Position numbers and translations under genes: made by a program. This document shows positions 42,145 through 50,742 of a DNA stretch of 64,000 nucleotides, piece after piece (the stretch's first letter is position 1; the number at the start of each line of letters is the position of its first letter). Below the pieces are notes generated by a model that worked only from the letters and a program-made list of their open reading frames with translations, ran no database searches and was not told the origin of the DNA. The DNA comes from Acidobacteriota bacterium (lineage in GTDB: Bacteria; Acidobacteriota; JAAYUB01): assembly GCA_018001935.1 (NCBI GenBank), contig JAGNHB010000002.1, forward strand, positions 62,001 through 126,000. Reading direction: 5' to 3'.

Positions 42145-44216
42145 TGAGGACCTGGCCCTTCGTCTCCGTCGTCGTGCCGGTCCTCAACGAGGCGGAGCAC
42201 GTGGACGCCTGCCTGAAGGCCCTGCTGGCCCAGACCTATCCTCCCGCGTCCCGGGAGATCATCGTGGTGGACAACGGGTCCACGGATGACACCCCGGCCC
42301 GTGCCGCCCGCTACCCCGTCACGGTGTCGAGCGCCCTCGTCCGCGGGCCGGCCCGGGCCCGCAACACCGGGATCCGCCAGGCGAGAGGCGACTTCATCGT
42401 CTTCCTGGACGGCGACTGCGTCCCGGGACCCCACTGGCTGACGGCACTGCTGGAGGCGTGGGACGACCCGGCGGTCGGGTTCTTCGTCGGCGAGATCGAG
42501 GGCGCCCCGTCACCCCGCCTCGTCAGCCGCTTCACGGAATACCGTCGGGTCATTTCCCAGGCGGACTTGCTCTCCCAGGTGATCCCGACGGCGGCCACCG
42601 GCAACCTGGCCGTGAGCCGGGCCGCCCTGGAGCGGGTGGGGGTCTTCGACGAGTCCTTCCGCTGGGGGGAGGACGCCGACCTGACCTGGCGGGTCCAGAC
42701 CGTGGGAGGGCTGGATTTCCGCTACAACCCGCGGGCGGTGGTCGTGCACCCGGGCCCGGACGGCCTTCGCCAACTGGCCGCCCGCAGTTTCCACGAAGGG
42801 CTGGGGGTGGCCGCCTTCCGCCGCAAACACGCCCGGGATTTCCACCCGCGCTTCCTGTCCGCGGCGCGATACCGCTGGGCCTGCTGGCGCACCGCGGCGG
42901 GGTTGCTGCGCTACCCCTGGATGGTGCGGGCCCACCGCACCCGCGGTCTGCCCTGGCCGAAAGCGCTGGCCTACCCTTTCCTCGACAAGCTGCGCACGGT
43001 GAGCCTGCTCGCCGGGATCAGCCGCGGCCTGTCGGGCGGGGAAGCCGGCGGAAACGGCCCGGCGCCCGTCCGGGTCCCGGCCGGTGCGGCGGGGGAGCCC
43101 GCCGGGCCGGGGCACGGGCTGCGGATGGACATCGAGCAGGAGCCGTTGCTGCGGGACGGCCCGGCCGGGCTGACCGCCCGGGTCCGGGGGGACCTGCGGG
43201 AGATCAGCCGGGCGCTGCTGCGGGTGCTGCCCCGGGCGACCGTGTTGCTCACCGGCAGCCTGTCGGTCAACGAGGGGCGGTGGGAGACGGTGGACGGGGA
43301 AGCCGTCTGCCGGAGCGACTACGACCTGGTGGTGATCGCGCCGGACTGGCGCCTGCTCCGCCCCGCAAGGCTCTGGGCCCTCCTGGGGCCGCGTCTGCGG
43401 GCACTGGGCCTGGCCGCCACGCTGGACATCGGCCTGGTCTGGGCCCCCGTCTTCCGGCGGGGCTGGTCGACCACCGGCGGGCGGATCGTCGCCGGGGACC
43501 CGGCGGCGTCCGTCTGCCTGGAGGCGTTGACCGCGCCGCGGGCGTCCGGGGCCCTCTGGCGGAGTTTCAAGCACCTGGCGGAAGCGCTGCTCTATCCCGC
43601 GGCCTTTTCCGCCCTGCTGGGAAAGGCGCTCCTGGAGGCCGCCCAGGCCCGGCTCCTGCACGCCTGCCGCGGCAGGCCGCGCCCCGAATGGGTGGACCTG
43701 CTCCGCACCGACCGGGTCCGGGACCGCATCCAGCCCTACGCCCCGGAACTGGGACCGGACGCGCTCGCCCTCATCGGCCGGGCGGCGGACCTGGCGGCGG
43801 GCCGGCCCGCCGTTCCCCTCGGCGCTGCGGACACCCGGCCGGCGCAGGGCGTCCTCCGCCAGGTCCGCAAGGCCCTGCCGCCGCCGGGGGGACTGCGCCA
43901 CCGGCTGGTGGAGGTCAGCCGAACGCTCCATCGCCGCCGGTTTCGCTCGTCGAAACGACCTCCCCTGTCCGTGCTGCTGGACCAGATGGACGCCCTGGCC
44001 ACCGCCTGGCTCGCCGGCGAGCCCGATCCGCCGGACCGCTTGTCCGCGCCGGAAACGCGGTCCCGGCCGAACGGCCCCGCCCCGGCGGCGGACGACCCCC
44101 GGGCCGCCCGCTACCGCCGGGTCTTCCTGGCCTTGCAGGAACAGGGGGATTTCTTCCCGCACAAGTTCATCCTGCCGGCTGCGCCCCAGGGCCCCGGCAC
44201 GGCGGGGCGGCCATGA
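42144..44216 (+). CDS. GT2 glycosyltransferase fused to a nucleotidyltransferase-like domain
   Basis: 690 residues in two parts. Residues 1-300: a GT-A glycosyltransferase with VSVVVPVLNEAEHVDACL, EIIVVDNGSTDDTPARA, the metal site DGDC and the later motif WGEDADLTWR. After a Pro/Gly/Ala-rich linker (about 305-325), residues 330-690 show a Pol-beta-type nucleotidyltransferase signature: LLTGSLSVNEG (G371, S372), SDYDLVVI (D392, D394) and TLDIGLVW as the third acidic position. The C-terminal ~250 residues are helical. A glycosyltransferase with such a partner is not a standard combination. It could nucleotidylate or otherwise tag the product, or the added domain may be regulatory. Confidence 0.8.
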   Translation: MRTWPFVSVVVPVLNEAEHVDACLKALLAQTYPPASREIIVVDNGSTDDTPARAARYPVTVSSALVRGPARARNTGIRQARGDFIVFLDGDCVPGPHWLTALLEAWDDPAVGFFVGEIEGAPSPRLVSRFTEYRRVISQADLLSQVIPTAATGNLAVSRAALERVGVFDESFRWGEDADLTWRVQTVGGLDFRYNPRAVVVHPGPDGLRQLAARSFHEGLGVAAFRRKHARDFHPRFLSAARYRWACWRTAAGLLRYPWMVRAHRTRGLPWPKALAYPFLDKLRTVSLLAGISRGLSGGEAGGNGPAPVRVPAGAAGEPAGPGHGLRMDIEQEPLLRDGPAGLTARVRGDLREISRALLRVLPRATVLLTGSLSVNEGRWETVDGEAVCRSDYDLVVIAPDWRLLRPARLWALLGPRLRALGLAATLDIGLVWAPVFRRGWSTTGGRIVAGDPAASVCLEALTAPRASGALWRSFKHLAEALLYPAAFSALLGKALLEAAQARLLHACRGRPRPEWVDLLRTDRVRDRIQPYAPELGPDALALIGRAADLAAGRPAVPLGAADTRPAQGVLRQVRKALPPPGGLRHRLVEVSRTLHRRRFRSSKRPPLSVLLDQMDALATAWLAGEPDPPDRLSAPETRSRPNGPAPAADDPRAARYRRVFLALQEQGDFFPHKFILPAAPQGPGTAGRP

Positions 44217-45175
44217 GCGGGGGCACGTCGGCCCGCCAACGGGTGAGCGTGGTGATTCCCTGCCTGAACGGGGCCTCGACCCTGGCCGGCCTGGTCGATG
44301 CCCTGCGGGCGCAGCGGCTGCCGCCCGGCACGGAGCTGGAGATCCTGGTGGTGGACAACGGCAGCACCGACGGGTCCCGGGAGCTGGCGGCCAGGCTGCC
44401 GGTGCGCCGCCTGGAGGAGCCGCGGCAGGGGCCGGCGGCGGCGCGGAACACCGGCCTGCGCGCCTCCCGCGGGGACGTGATCATCTTCCTGGACGTCGAT
44501 ACCCGGCCGGCCGGGCCGGATTTCGTCCGGGAGCACCTGGCCGTGCTGCTCTCCGACCCCGCCGTCGGCATCAGCGGCGGGGCCATCTCGCCCGACCCCG
44601 CCCAGCGAAGCCTGACGGCGTTTGCCGAGAACGCCACGGCCCTCTTCAACTGGCACGAGGGGTTGCCGCCCCGGCGGTCCACCTTCCAGCCGTCCGGCAA
44701 CATGGCCCTGCCCCGCCGGGTCGCGGACCGGGTCGGGCCGATGAACGAGGAGCTTCACTGGCTCGAGGATTTCGACTGGTGCCGGCAGGTGCTGCGGGCG
44801 GGTTACGAAATACGCTTCAACCCCCGGGCGGGCGTTTACATCCGCGGCCGCGAGTCCCTGTTCGCCGCGCTGGTCAAGTTCTATCACTGGGGCCTGCACG
44901 TCCGGAGGGTGTACCTGCCCGGGCGGACGGAGCAGCTCTGGCTTTTCCCCGATCACCCGCTCCTGTTCATGCTCAACGGCCCCTGGCGCCTGGTGAACGA
45001 GACCTGGGTGACGCTCAAGCGATGGTTCCCCTGCCGGCCCGGCCGGATCCTGCTGGCCCTCCCCCTTGTCATCCTGTTCCGCGCCGCCTGGGCCTGGGGG
45101 GTGATGCGGGGCGGCCGGGCCTACCTTCGCCGCCGGAAGGCGGCCGGGCTTTCCCGGAAGGTCGTGTCCCCATGA
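44213..45175 (+). CDS. GT2 family glycosyltransferase
   Basis: 320 residues. VSVVIPCLNGASTLAGLV, EILVVDNGSTDGSRELAA, GPAAARNTGLRASRGDVII and the DVD metal motif define the GT-A fold; HWLEDFDWCRQVLRAGY is the acceptor-side ED motif. The C-terminal ~60 residues have a hydrophobic helix (ILLALPLVILFRAAWAWG), so it is anchored in the membrane. It overlaps the neighbouring genes by 4 bases. Confidence 0.88.
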   Translation: MSGGTSARQRVSVVIPCLNGASTLAGLVDALRAQRLPPGTELEILVVDNGSTDGSRELAARLPVRRLEEPRQGPAAARNTGLRASRGDVIIFLDVDTRPAGPDFVREHLAVLLSDPAVGISGGAISPDPAQRSLTAFAENATALFNWHEGLPPRRSTFQPSGNMALPRRVADRVGPMNEELHWLEDFDWCRQVLRAGYEIRFNPRAGVYIRGRESLFAALVKFYHWGLHVRRVYLPGRTEQLWLFPDHPLLFMLNGPWRLVNETWVTLKRWFPCRPGRILLALPLVILFRAAWAWGVMRGGRAYLRRRKAAGLSRKVVSP

Positions 45176-46986
45176 AATCCCCCCCGCCGATTCGGGAGAC
45201 GCTGCGCGGCGTGATGAAACTGCTGGGAAGGCCCGGGTTGCTGCTGCTGACCCTCGAGATCCTCTCCTCGGTCCTCCTGGCCCTCCTGGAATATGTTCTC
45301 GCCTGGTTTTTCGTCCTGTTCATGAGCGCCTTGGGGATCACCGCCCCGGGCAGGCTGCCGGGCTGGCTGCCGTTTTCCGACGCGACCATCACCAGCCCCT
45401 GGATATGGCTGGGCCTGCTGGGGGTGGCCATCTTGCAGGCGCTGGCCCGGGTCGGGTCCTTCCAGTCCAAGATCCTGCTCACCGGGCGGGTGAACGTCCG
45501 CCTGAAGATGGCGCTGACCCACCTCCTCCTGTGGCGGAAAGCGAACCACCCCCTGCCGGCCAGCACCATCGATTTCTACTACGCGGAGTGTTTCGACAAG
45601 GCCGGCCAGTTCACCTTCCACTTCGTCCAGACCCTGTCGTTCCTGATCCAGGTGGTCCTGATCGCCGCCGGGATGACCCTCCTGGCGTGGGGCCCCTCCC
45701 TGGTGGGGCTGGTCTTCATGGGGCTCCTGGGGCTCATGGTCCTGGGTTTCAACCGGTCCGCCCAGCGGGCCTCCCTGAAGATGACGGAGGCGGTGGCGCG
45801 GATGTACCAGGCGAAGACGCGGGTCGTGCGGAACTGGTTTCTCATCCACGTGCTGCGCATCCAGGAGCAGGAATCCCGGCTCATGCTGGAGCCGGTCTTC
45901 GCCGGGTACCGGCACAACGCCGTCGCGTTCCTGATGGCCAACCTCAGCCTGGTGGTGATGCCCGTCCTGGGGGTCCTGGTGCTGGCGGCCATCGTGGCGT
46001 CCAACCTGTGTGTCTTCCATGTCGCCACGGGCTCGTTCGCGGCCTTCCTCTTCATGTACATGCGGCTGCAGCAGAAGATGTCCAACGGGGCCAACCTGGT
46101 CGGCGAGCTTTTCGCGTCGCGGGAGTACTTCCGGCGCGCCCTGGCCCTGGTGGACTCCCTCTCGCCGGCGGAACTGCGGCAGGCGTTCCGCCCGGAGAGC
46201 GGCTTTCACTTCTGGCGGGCCCACCTGCAGTGGCGCCCTTTTCAGCCCCCGCCGGCGGCGGCCCCGGAGCCGGACGCCGCCCCGCCGGCCCTCGAGGCGG
46301 ACCACCTGGCCTTCCGCTGGCCGGATGCCGCCGAGCCGGTCTTCCACGACCTCTCCTTCACCATCCCGGCCGGTGCCCACTGCGGCATCGTCGGTTCCAA
46401 CGGCAGCGGGAAGAGCACCCTGCTGGGCTGCCTGCTGGGCATCTACGCCCCCTCGGCGGGGTCGAGCCGCATCGACGGCCGGCCGGCGGCGGCGTTCCTG
46501 GAGGAGCGGTCCCAAACACTGGCCTACGTGGGGCCCGAGCCCTTCCTGATCGAGGGCTCGCTGCGGGAGAATCTCGAGTACGGCCGGACGCGGACCGGCG
46601 CCGAGGAGGACCTCTGGCGGGCGCTGGCCGCGGTGCAGCTCGACGGCTTTGTCCGCGGGCTGCCGCAGGGCCTCGAGACCCGGATCGGGGAAAGCGGCGA
46701 CGGCCTCTCGTCGGGCGAGCGGCAGCGCTTGACCATCGCCCGGGCCCTGCTGCGCCGCCCGCGGCTGCTCGTCATGGACGAGCCGTCGGCCAACGTGGAC
46801 GAGTGGAGCGAGAAGGCCCTGGTGGAGGCCCTGCGATCCCTCAAGGGCCGGTGCACCGTGGTGGTGGTGTCGCACCGGCCAGGCATCCTGGCGGCGGTGG
46901 ACCGGACCCTGGACATGGACCGGGGCCTCCTGCGGGATACCCCTTTCCCGCCTTCCCGGGAAGAAAACGGCGAGGTGCGCGCATGA
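45172..46986 (+). CDS. ABC transporter (fused membrane and ATPase domains)
   Basis: 604 residues: transmembrane domain with about six helices (residues 20-350) and C-terminal ATPase. Walker A GSNGSGKST, signature LSSGERQRLTIARALL, Walker B LLVMDEPSANVD and H-loop VSHRP are present. At the usual Q-loop position the sequence is AYVGPEPFLIEGSLREN, with Pro where Gln is expected. A half-transporter of this kind (MsbA/exporter type) would flip a lipid-linked glycan or export a product of the cluster. The neighbours are all glycosyl- and methyltransferases, which supports glycan export. Confidence 0.9.
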   Translation: MKSPPPIRETLRGVMKLLGRPGLLLLTLEILSSVLLALLEYVLAWFFVLFMSALGITAPGRLPGWLPFSDATITSPWIWLGLLGVAILQALARVGSFQSKILLTGRVNVRLKMALTHLLLWRKANHPLPASTIDFYYAECFDKAGQFTFHFVQTLSFLIQVVLIAAGMTLLAWGPSLVGLVFMGLLGLMVLGFNRSAQRASLKMTEAVARMYQAKTRVVRNWFLIHVLRIQEQESRLMLEPVFAGYRHNAVAFLMANLSLVVMPVLGVLVLAAIVASNLCVFHVATGSFAAFLFMYMRLQQKMSNGANLVGELFASREYFRRALALVDSLSPAELRQAFRPESGFHFWRAHLQWRPFQPPPAAAPEPDAAPPALEADHLAFRWPDAAEPVFHDLSFTIPAGAHCGIVGSNGSGKSTLLGCLLGIYAPSAGSSRIDGRPAAAFLEERSQTLAYVGPEPFLIEGSLRENLEYGRTRTGAEEDLWRALAAVQLDGFVRGLPQGLETRIGESGDGLSSGERQRLTIARALLRRPRLLVMDEPSANVDEWSEKALVEALRSLKGRCTVVVVSHRPGILAAVDRTLDMDRGLLRDTPFPPSREENGEVRA

Positions 46987-48134
46987 GCGGCGCAAACTCC
47001 AGGGGGGTCCTGTTCGTCACCATGAAACCGCCCAGCGGCTACACGGAAGCGTCGTTCCGTTACATCCGCCTGCTGGTCCGGTCGAACGTCCCCGTCACGT
47101 GGACGGCCATGGGGCGGGGGCCGAGGCCGGGCCGGTCGGAAGAGGGGGAGATCCGGTCCCTGAAAACCGGCGACGACATCCTGGACGGCCGCTACCGCGC
47201 CCCGCTGCCCTACGACCGGGTCGTGGTCCACACCGTGCCGGAGAATTTCGCCTACTGGTCGATCCGGGAGCCCGACCGGCGGCGGTTCGGCTACACGGCC
47301 TGGGAAACCGACCGGCTGCCCCACCACTGGCCGCCCCACCTGCGCCGGATGCACCGCTTGATGGTGCCGAGCCGGTTCAACCGGGACAGCTTCGAGCGCG
47401 ACGACGTCCGGAGGCCGGTGCACGTGGTGCCCCACCCGCTGCCGGAGGACCGCCCGCAGGCGGGGCCGCTCCCCTGCCGGGTCCCGGACGGCCATTTCGT
47501 CTTCTACACCATCCAGTCCTGGACGGCCCGCAAGGACCTGGCCTTCACCCTGCGGGCGTACCTGGACGCTTTCACCCGGCGGGACCCGGTCACGCTGATC
47601 ATCAAGACGGACCGTCGGGACCTGTCCCACACGGGCGGGAACGGATTTTTCCACCCCGGTGTCCGGGCCCGGGTGCGGAAGGTCCTGCGGGACTATGCCC
47701 AACCCGCCCGGGTCTGCCTGCTGACCGGCTACCTGGACCCGCGGACCCTCCTGCGGCTGCACGGGCGGGGCGACTGTTACCTTCAACTGGCCCACGGCGA
47801 GGGGTGGGGGCTGGGGGCCTACGATGCCGCGGCCTACGGCCGGCCGGTCATCGCCACGGATTTCGGCGGCCCGCTGGATTACCTGGCGCCGGAGACGGCC
47901 TGGCTGGTCAAGTCGATACGGGTCCCGGTGGACGACCCGTCCGGCTTCCCGTCCTTCGCCCCGGAACAGTGGTGGGCCCAGCCGGACCGGGGCGAGGCCT
48001 CCCGGCTGATGCGCGAGGCGGCGGGCGACCCCGCCCGGGCGCGCGAGCGGGGAGAGGCGGGACAAGAGTACGTGACCCGGCGGTTCAGCGAGGCCGCCGT
48101 GCGGGAAGCCATGCTGACAGCGCTGGAGTGGTGA
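46983..48134 (+). CDS. GT4-type glycosyltransferase (1)
   Basis: 383 residues with a GT-B layout. The first half includes RFGYTAWETDRLPHHW and VPSRFNRDSFERDDV; the second half FVFYTIQSWTARKDL, then the nucleotide-sugar region LAHGEGWGLGAYDAAAYGRP with VIATDFGGPLDYL. This resembles retaining glycosyltransferases of family 4. The sugar is unknown. Confidence 0.85.
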   Translation: MSGANSRGVLFVTMKPPSGYTEASFRYIRLLVRSNVPVTWTAMGRGPRPGRSEEGEIRSLKTGDDILDGRYRAPLPYDRVVVHTVPENFAYWSIREPDRRRFGYTAWETDRLPHHWPPHLRRMHRLMVPSRFNRDSFERDDVRRPVHVVPHPLPEDRPQAGPLPCRVPDGHFVFYTIQSWTARKDLAFTLRAYLDAFTRRDPVTLIIKTDRRDLSHTGGNGFFHPGVRARVRKVLRDYAQPARVCLLTGYLDPRTLLRLHGRGDCYLQLAHGEGWGLGAYDAAAYGRPVIATDFGGPLDYLAPETAWLVKSIRVPVDDPSGFPSFAPEQWWAQPDRGEASRLMREAAGDPARARERGEAGQEYVTRRFSEAAVREAMLTALEW

Positions 48135-48135
48135 C

Positions 48136-49086
48136 ATGAGCGAGAGAATTCCCCGGATCTTCCATTTCGTGTTCGGGTTGCGCCCCCAGGACCGCCCGTT
48201 CCCGCCGATGTACTGGCTCGGCCTGGAGTCCTGCCGCCATGTGAACCGGCCGCAGCGCATCCTGCTGCATTACCAGCATGAACCGTACGGCCCGTACTGG
48301 GACCTGATCCGCCCCCACCTGGAACTGCACCCGGTCGAACCGGTCCGGCTGGTAACCGATTTCGTCTACTCGGATCCCCACGTCGCCCGTTACCGCTACG
48401 CCCACAGCGCCGACTTCGTCCGTCTCGACGCGCTCGTCGCCCACGGCGGCGTCTATGCCGACATGGACACCCTGTTCGTGCGCCCGCTGCCCGAGGCGCT
48501 CTACCAAAAACCCTTCGTCATCGGGCGGGAGCAGGACGTGGCGGACGGGCCCGGGCAGGCGCCCCGGCCCTCGCTGTGCAACGCCCTGCTCATGGCCGAA
48601 CCGGGCGCCGCCTTCGCCCGGCACTGGCGGGAAGCCATGGAGACGGTCTTCGACGGGACCTGGAGCCGTCACTCCACCGGCCTTCCCTGGCAGCTCAGCC
48701 AGATCCACCCGTCAATGGTGCACCTGGAGCCGGAGCAGACCTTCTTCCCCTACATGTGGACCCGCGAAGACCTGCACCGGCTGCTGGAGGCCGCGGAAGA
48801 GGCGCCCGACGGGGCCTGCAGCATCCACCTCTGGGCGCACCTGTGGGAATCCCGCGGCCGGCGGGATTTTTCCGACTTCCACGCCGGGCTGATCTCCGAA
48901 AGCCGCATCCGGCGCCTCGATTCCACGTACAACCGGATCGCCCGCCGTTTCCTGCCGCCGCCCTCGCGCGCCCGCGCCCTGCGCTACACCCTGCTGGACC
49001 TCGTCGCGCGCGTGAAACGCCGGGCCAGGCGGCTGCGGGAGATTCGTCTTCGCCGCCGCGACCCGGGGCCGGGGTCGACCCCGTGA
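48136..49086 (+). CDS. Glycosyltransferase with DXD motif (GT32-like)
   Basis: 316 residues. IPRIFHFVFGLRPQDRPFPP, then HSADFVRLDALVAHGGVYAD followed by MDTLFVRPL: the DMD motif and the SDxxRxxxLxxxGGxYxDxD-type pattern define the Gly_transf_sug/GT32 group. It is separated from the preceding gene by one base and overlaps the next by 4. The Arg-rich C-terminus (VKRRARRLREIRLRRRDPG) may bind membrane phospholipids. Confidence 0.85.
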   Translation: MSERIPRIFHFVFGLRPQDRPFPPMYWLGLESCRHVNRPQRILLHYQHEPYGPYWDLIRPHLELHPVEPVRLVTDFVYSDPHVARYRYAHSADFVRLDALVAHGGVYADMDTLFVRPLPEALYQKPFVIGREQDVADGPGQAPRPSLCNALLMAEPGAAFARHWREAMETVFDGTWSRHSTGLPWQLSQIHPSMVHLEPEQTFFPYMWTREDLHRLLEAAEEAPDGACSIHLWAHLWESRGRRDFSDFHAGLISESRIRRLDSTYNRIARRFLPPPSRARALRYTLLDLVARVKRRARRLREIRLRRRDPGPGSTP

Positions 49087-50381
49087 AGCCCCGCCTTCTC
49101 TTCGTGTCGCCGGTGGTGCCGGCCCCGGGCGGGAACGGCCGGGCCATGCGGGCCTTCGCCATGCTCCGGGCGCTGGCCGAACAATACGAGGTCTGCCTCC
49201 TGGTGGTCGATGCCATGCTCTCCCACACGCCGGCTTTCCCGGAATTGCAGGGGTGGTGCCGGGCCATCCGTCATCTTCCCCGGGATGCGGGGCTGGATGC
49301 CGCCGCCCGCCGCCGGCGACAGTGGTCCTGGCGCCTCCCGGGGCTGTACAGCCTGCTGACGGGCCACCCGCCCGAGTGGCCGCCGCCCCCGCCCGGCCGG
49401 CAGGCCCTGGCGGCCGCCGCGTTTGCCCCCGTCCGGTTCGACGCCTGCCACGTGTTCCGCCTGTACATGGCCCCCTATGCCCCGGGCGGCCCGGCCGGCG
49501 ACGTTCCGCGACACCTGGACCTGGACGACATCGAGTCCCGGACGCGGCGCCGCCTGGCCCGGCTGCTGCTGCGGCGGGGACGCCTCCCACGCGCCCTGGG
49601 CGCGCTGCGGGAAGCGGCATTTTACGAGCGGCGGGAGCGCTTGTGGCTGCCGCGCTTCCAACGGGTCTACGTCTGCTCGGCCGACGACCGGGCGGTGCTC
49701 GCGGGGGCGCTGCCCGGGCTGGCGGTGTCGGTCGCGCCCAACGTGGCGTCGCCCCCCGCCGCGGCCGTGGGGCCCCCGACGGAAGACGAGATCCTGTTCG
49801 TGGGCAACCTGGGCTATTACCCCAACCAGGAGGGGATCGCCTGGTTCTGCCGCCGGGTGCTCCCCCCGCTGCGCCGGATGGCGGACCGGCCGTTCACGGT
49901 GCGGGTGGCGGGCGGCGGACTGCCGTCCGGGCTGGCGCGCCGGCTGGCGAGGATCCCCGAGGTGGAGCCGGTCGGCCGGGTGGAGGCGGTGACCCCGCTC
50001 TATCGGCGGGCCCGGCTGGTGGTCGTCCCCGTCCGGGCCGGCGGCGGCACCCGGATCAAAGTGCTGGAAGCGCTGGCCCACTGTCGCCCGGTAGTGAGCA
50101 CCCCGACCGGTGCGGAGGGGATCGCGGCGGAGCCCGGCCAGGGGGTGCTGCTGGCGGACCGGCCGGATCACTTTGCCCGGCACTGCGCCGACCTGCTGGC
50201 CCGGCCGGAGCTGGCGGAGGACCTGGGGCGGCTGGGCGCCGCGCGGGTCTACCAGGACTTTTCACCGCAAGCGTTGCGGGATTGCCTGTTCCCCGGCACC
50301 CCGGGTGCCGGCGGACCGGGTGAGGGCGAGTGCAAGGGCGACAGGGGTCCCGGGAGGCGCCCAAAGGATGTCGAAGGATGA
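49083..50381 (+). CDS. GT4-type glycosyltransferase (2)
   Basis: 432 residues from a GTG that overlaps the preceding stop. LLFVSPVVPAPGGNGRAMRA, YVCSADDRAVL, EILFVGNLGYYPNQEGIAWF, then VPVRAGGGTRIKVLEALAHC and VVSTPTGAEGI are the typical GT4 (GT-B) stretches. Last gene of the overlapping operon; a TIR element begins 9 bp after its stop. Confidence 0.87.
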   Translation: MKPRLLFVSPVVPAPGGNGRAMRAFAMLRALAEQYEVCLLVVDAMLSHTPAFPELQGWCRAIRHLPRDAGLDAAARRRRQWSWRLPGLYSLLTGHPPEWPPPPPGRQALAAAAFAPVRFDACHVFRLYMAPYAPGGPAGDVPRHLDLDDIESRTRRRLARLLLRRGRLPRALGALREAAFYERRERLWLPRFQRVYVCSADDRAVLAGALPGLAVSVAPNVASPPAAAVGPPTEDEILFVGNLGYYPNQEGIAWFCRRVLPPLRRMADRPFTVRVAGGGLPSGLARRLARIPEVEPVGRVEAVTPLYRRARLVVVPVRAGGGTRIKVLEALAHCRPVVSTPTGAEGIAAEPGQGVLLADRPDHFARHCADLLARPELAEDLGRLGAARVYQDFSPQALRDCLFPGTPGAGGPGEGECKGDRGPGRRPKDVEG

Positions 50382-50390
50382 TGCGGTCGC

Positions 50391-50520
50391 AAAAAGTCCT
50401 TTTCTCTCACAGAGGCACGGAGGCACAGAGAAATGCATATCGTATTTAATAGAATCAAAAATCCTTGCGATTCTTCTCCGTGCCTCTGTGCCTCTGTGAG
50501 ATCACAACCAGGACTTTTTA
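50391..50520 (+). repeat. Terminal-inverted-repeat element, copy 3
   Basis: Left end AAAAAGTCCTTTTCTCTCAC, right end GTGAGATCACAACCAGGACT. It carries the GAGGCACGGAGGCAC arms. Same orientation as copy 1 and opposite to copy 2 on the other side of the operon. Confidence 0.8.
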
Positions 50521-50544
50521 CGAGGTCATCAAGGACGAGCTGTT

Positions 50545-50742
50545 ACAAAATGTACCATCACCCTCCGGGCGATGGCTCAATCAAAGGTCTTGCACATCCT
50601 TTCCCGTTCCATTTCCGCTTCCTTGCGGCTTCATCCATGACGACCTTCCCCCAAAGCGTACCGTCACCCTCCGGGCGATGGCTGTACCAAAGGTCTTGCA
50701 CACCCTTTCCCGTTCCATATCCGCTTCCTTGCGAGTTCGTCG
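50545..50742 (+). repeat. Two tandem copies of a ~90-bp repeat
   Basis: Copies at about 50545-50636 and 50653-50742 share CACCCTCCGGGCGATGGC, AAAGGTCTTGCACA and CCCTTTCCCGTTCCAT. A third copy, inverted, is at about 52833-52905. The second copy ends one or two bases from the start codon of the FkbM gene at 50743, so it forms its leader. Confidence 0.75.

Noticed and set aside
40054-50520. Composite transposon around the glycan operon
   Set aside because: No transposase is encoded in or near the flanking elements, and no target-site duplication is visible; only the bracketing is reported.
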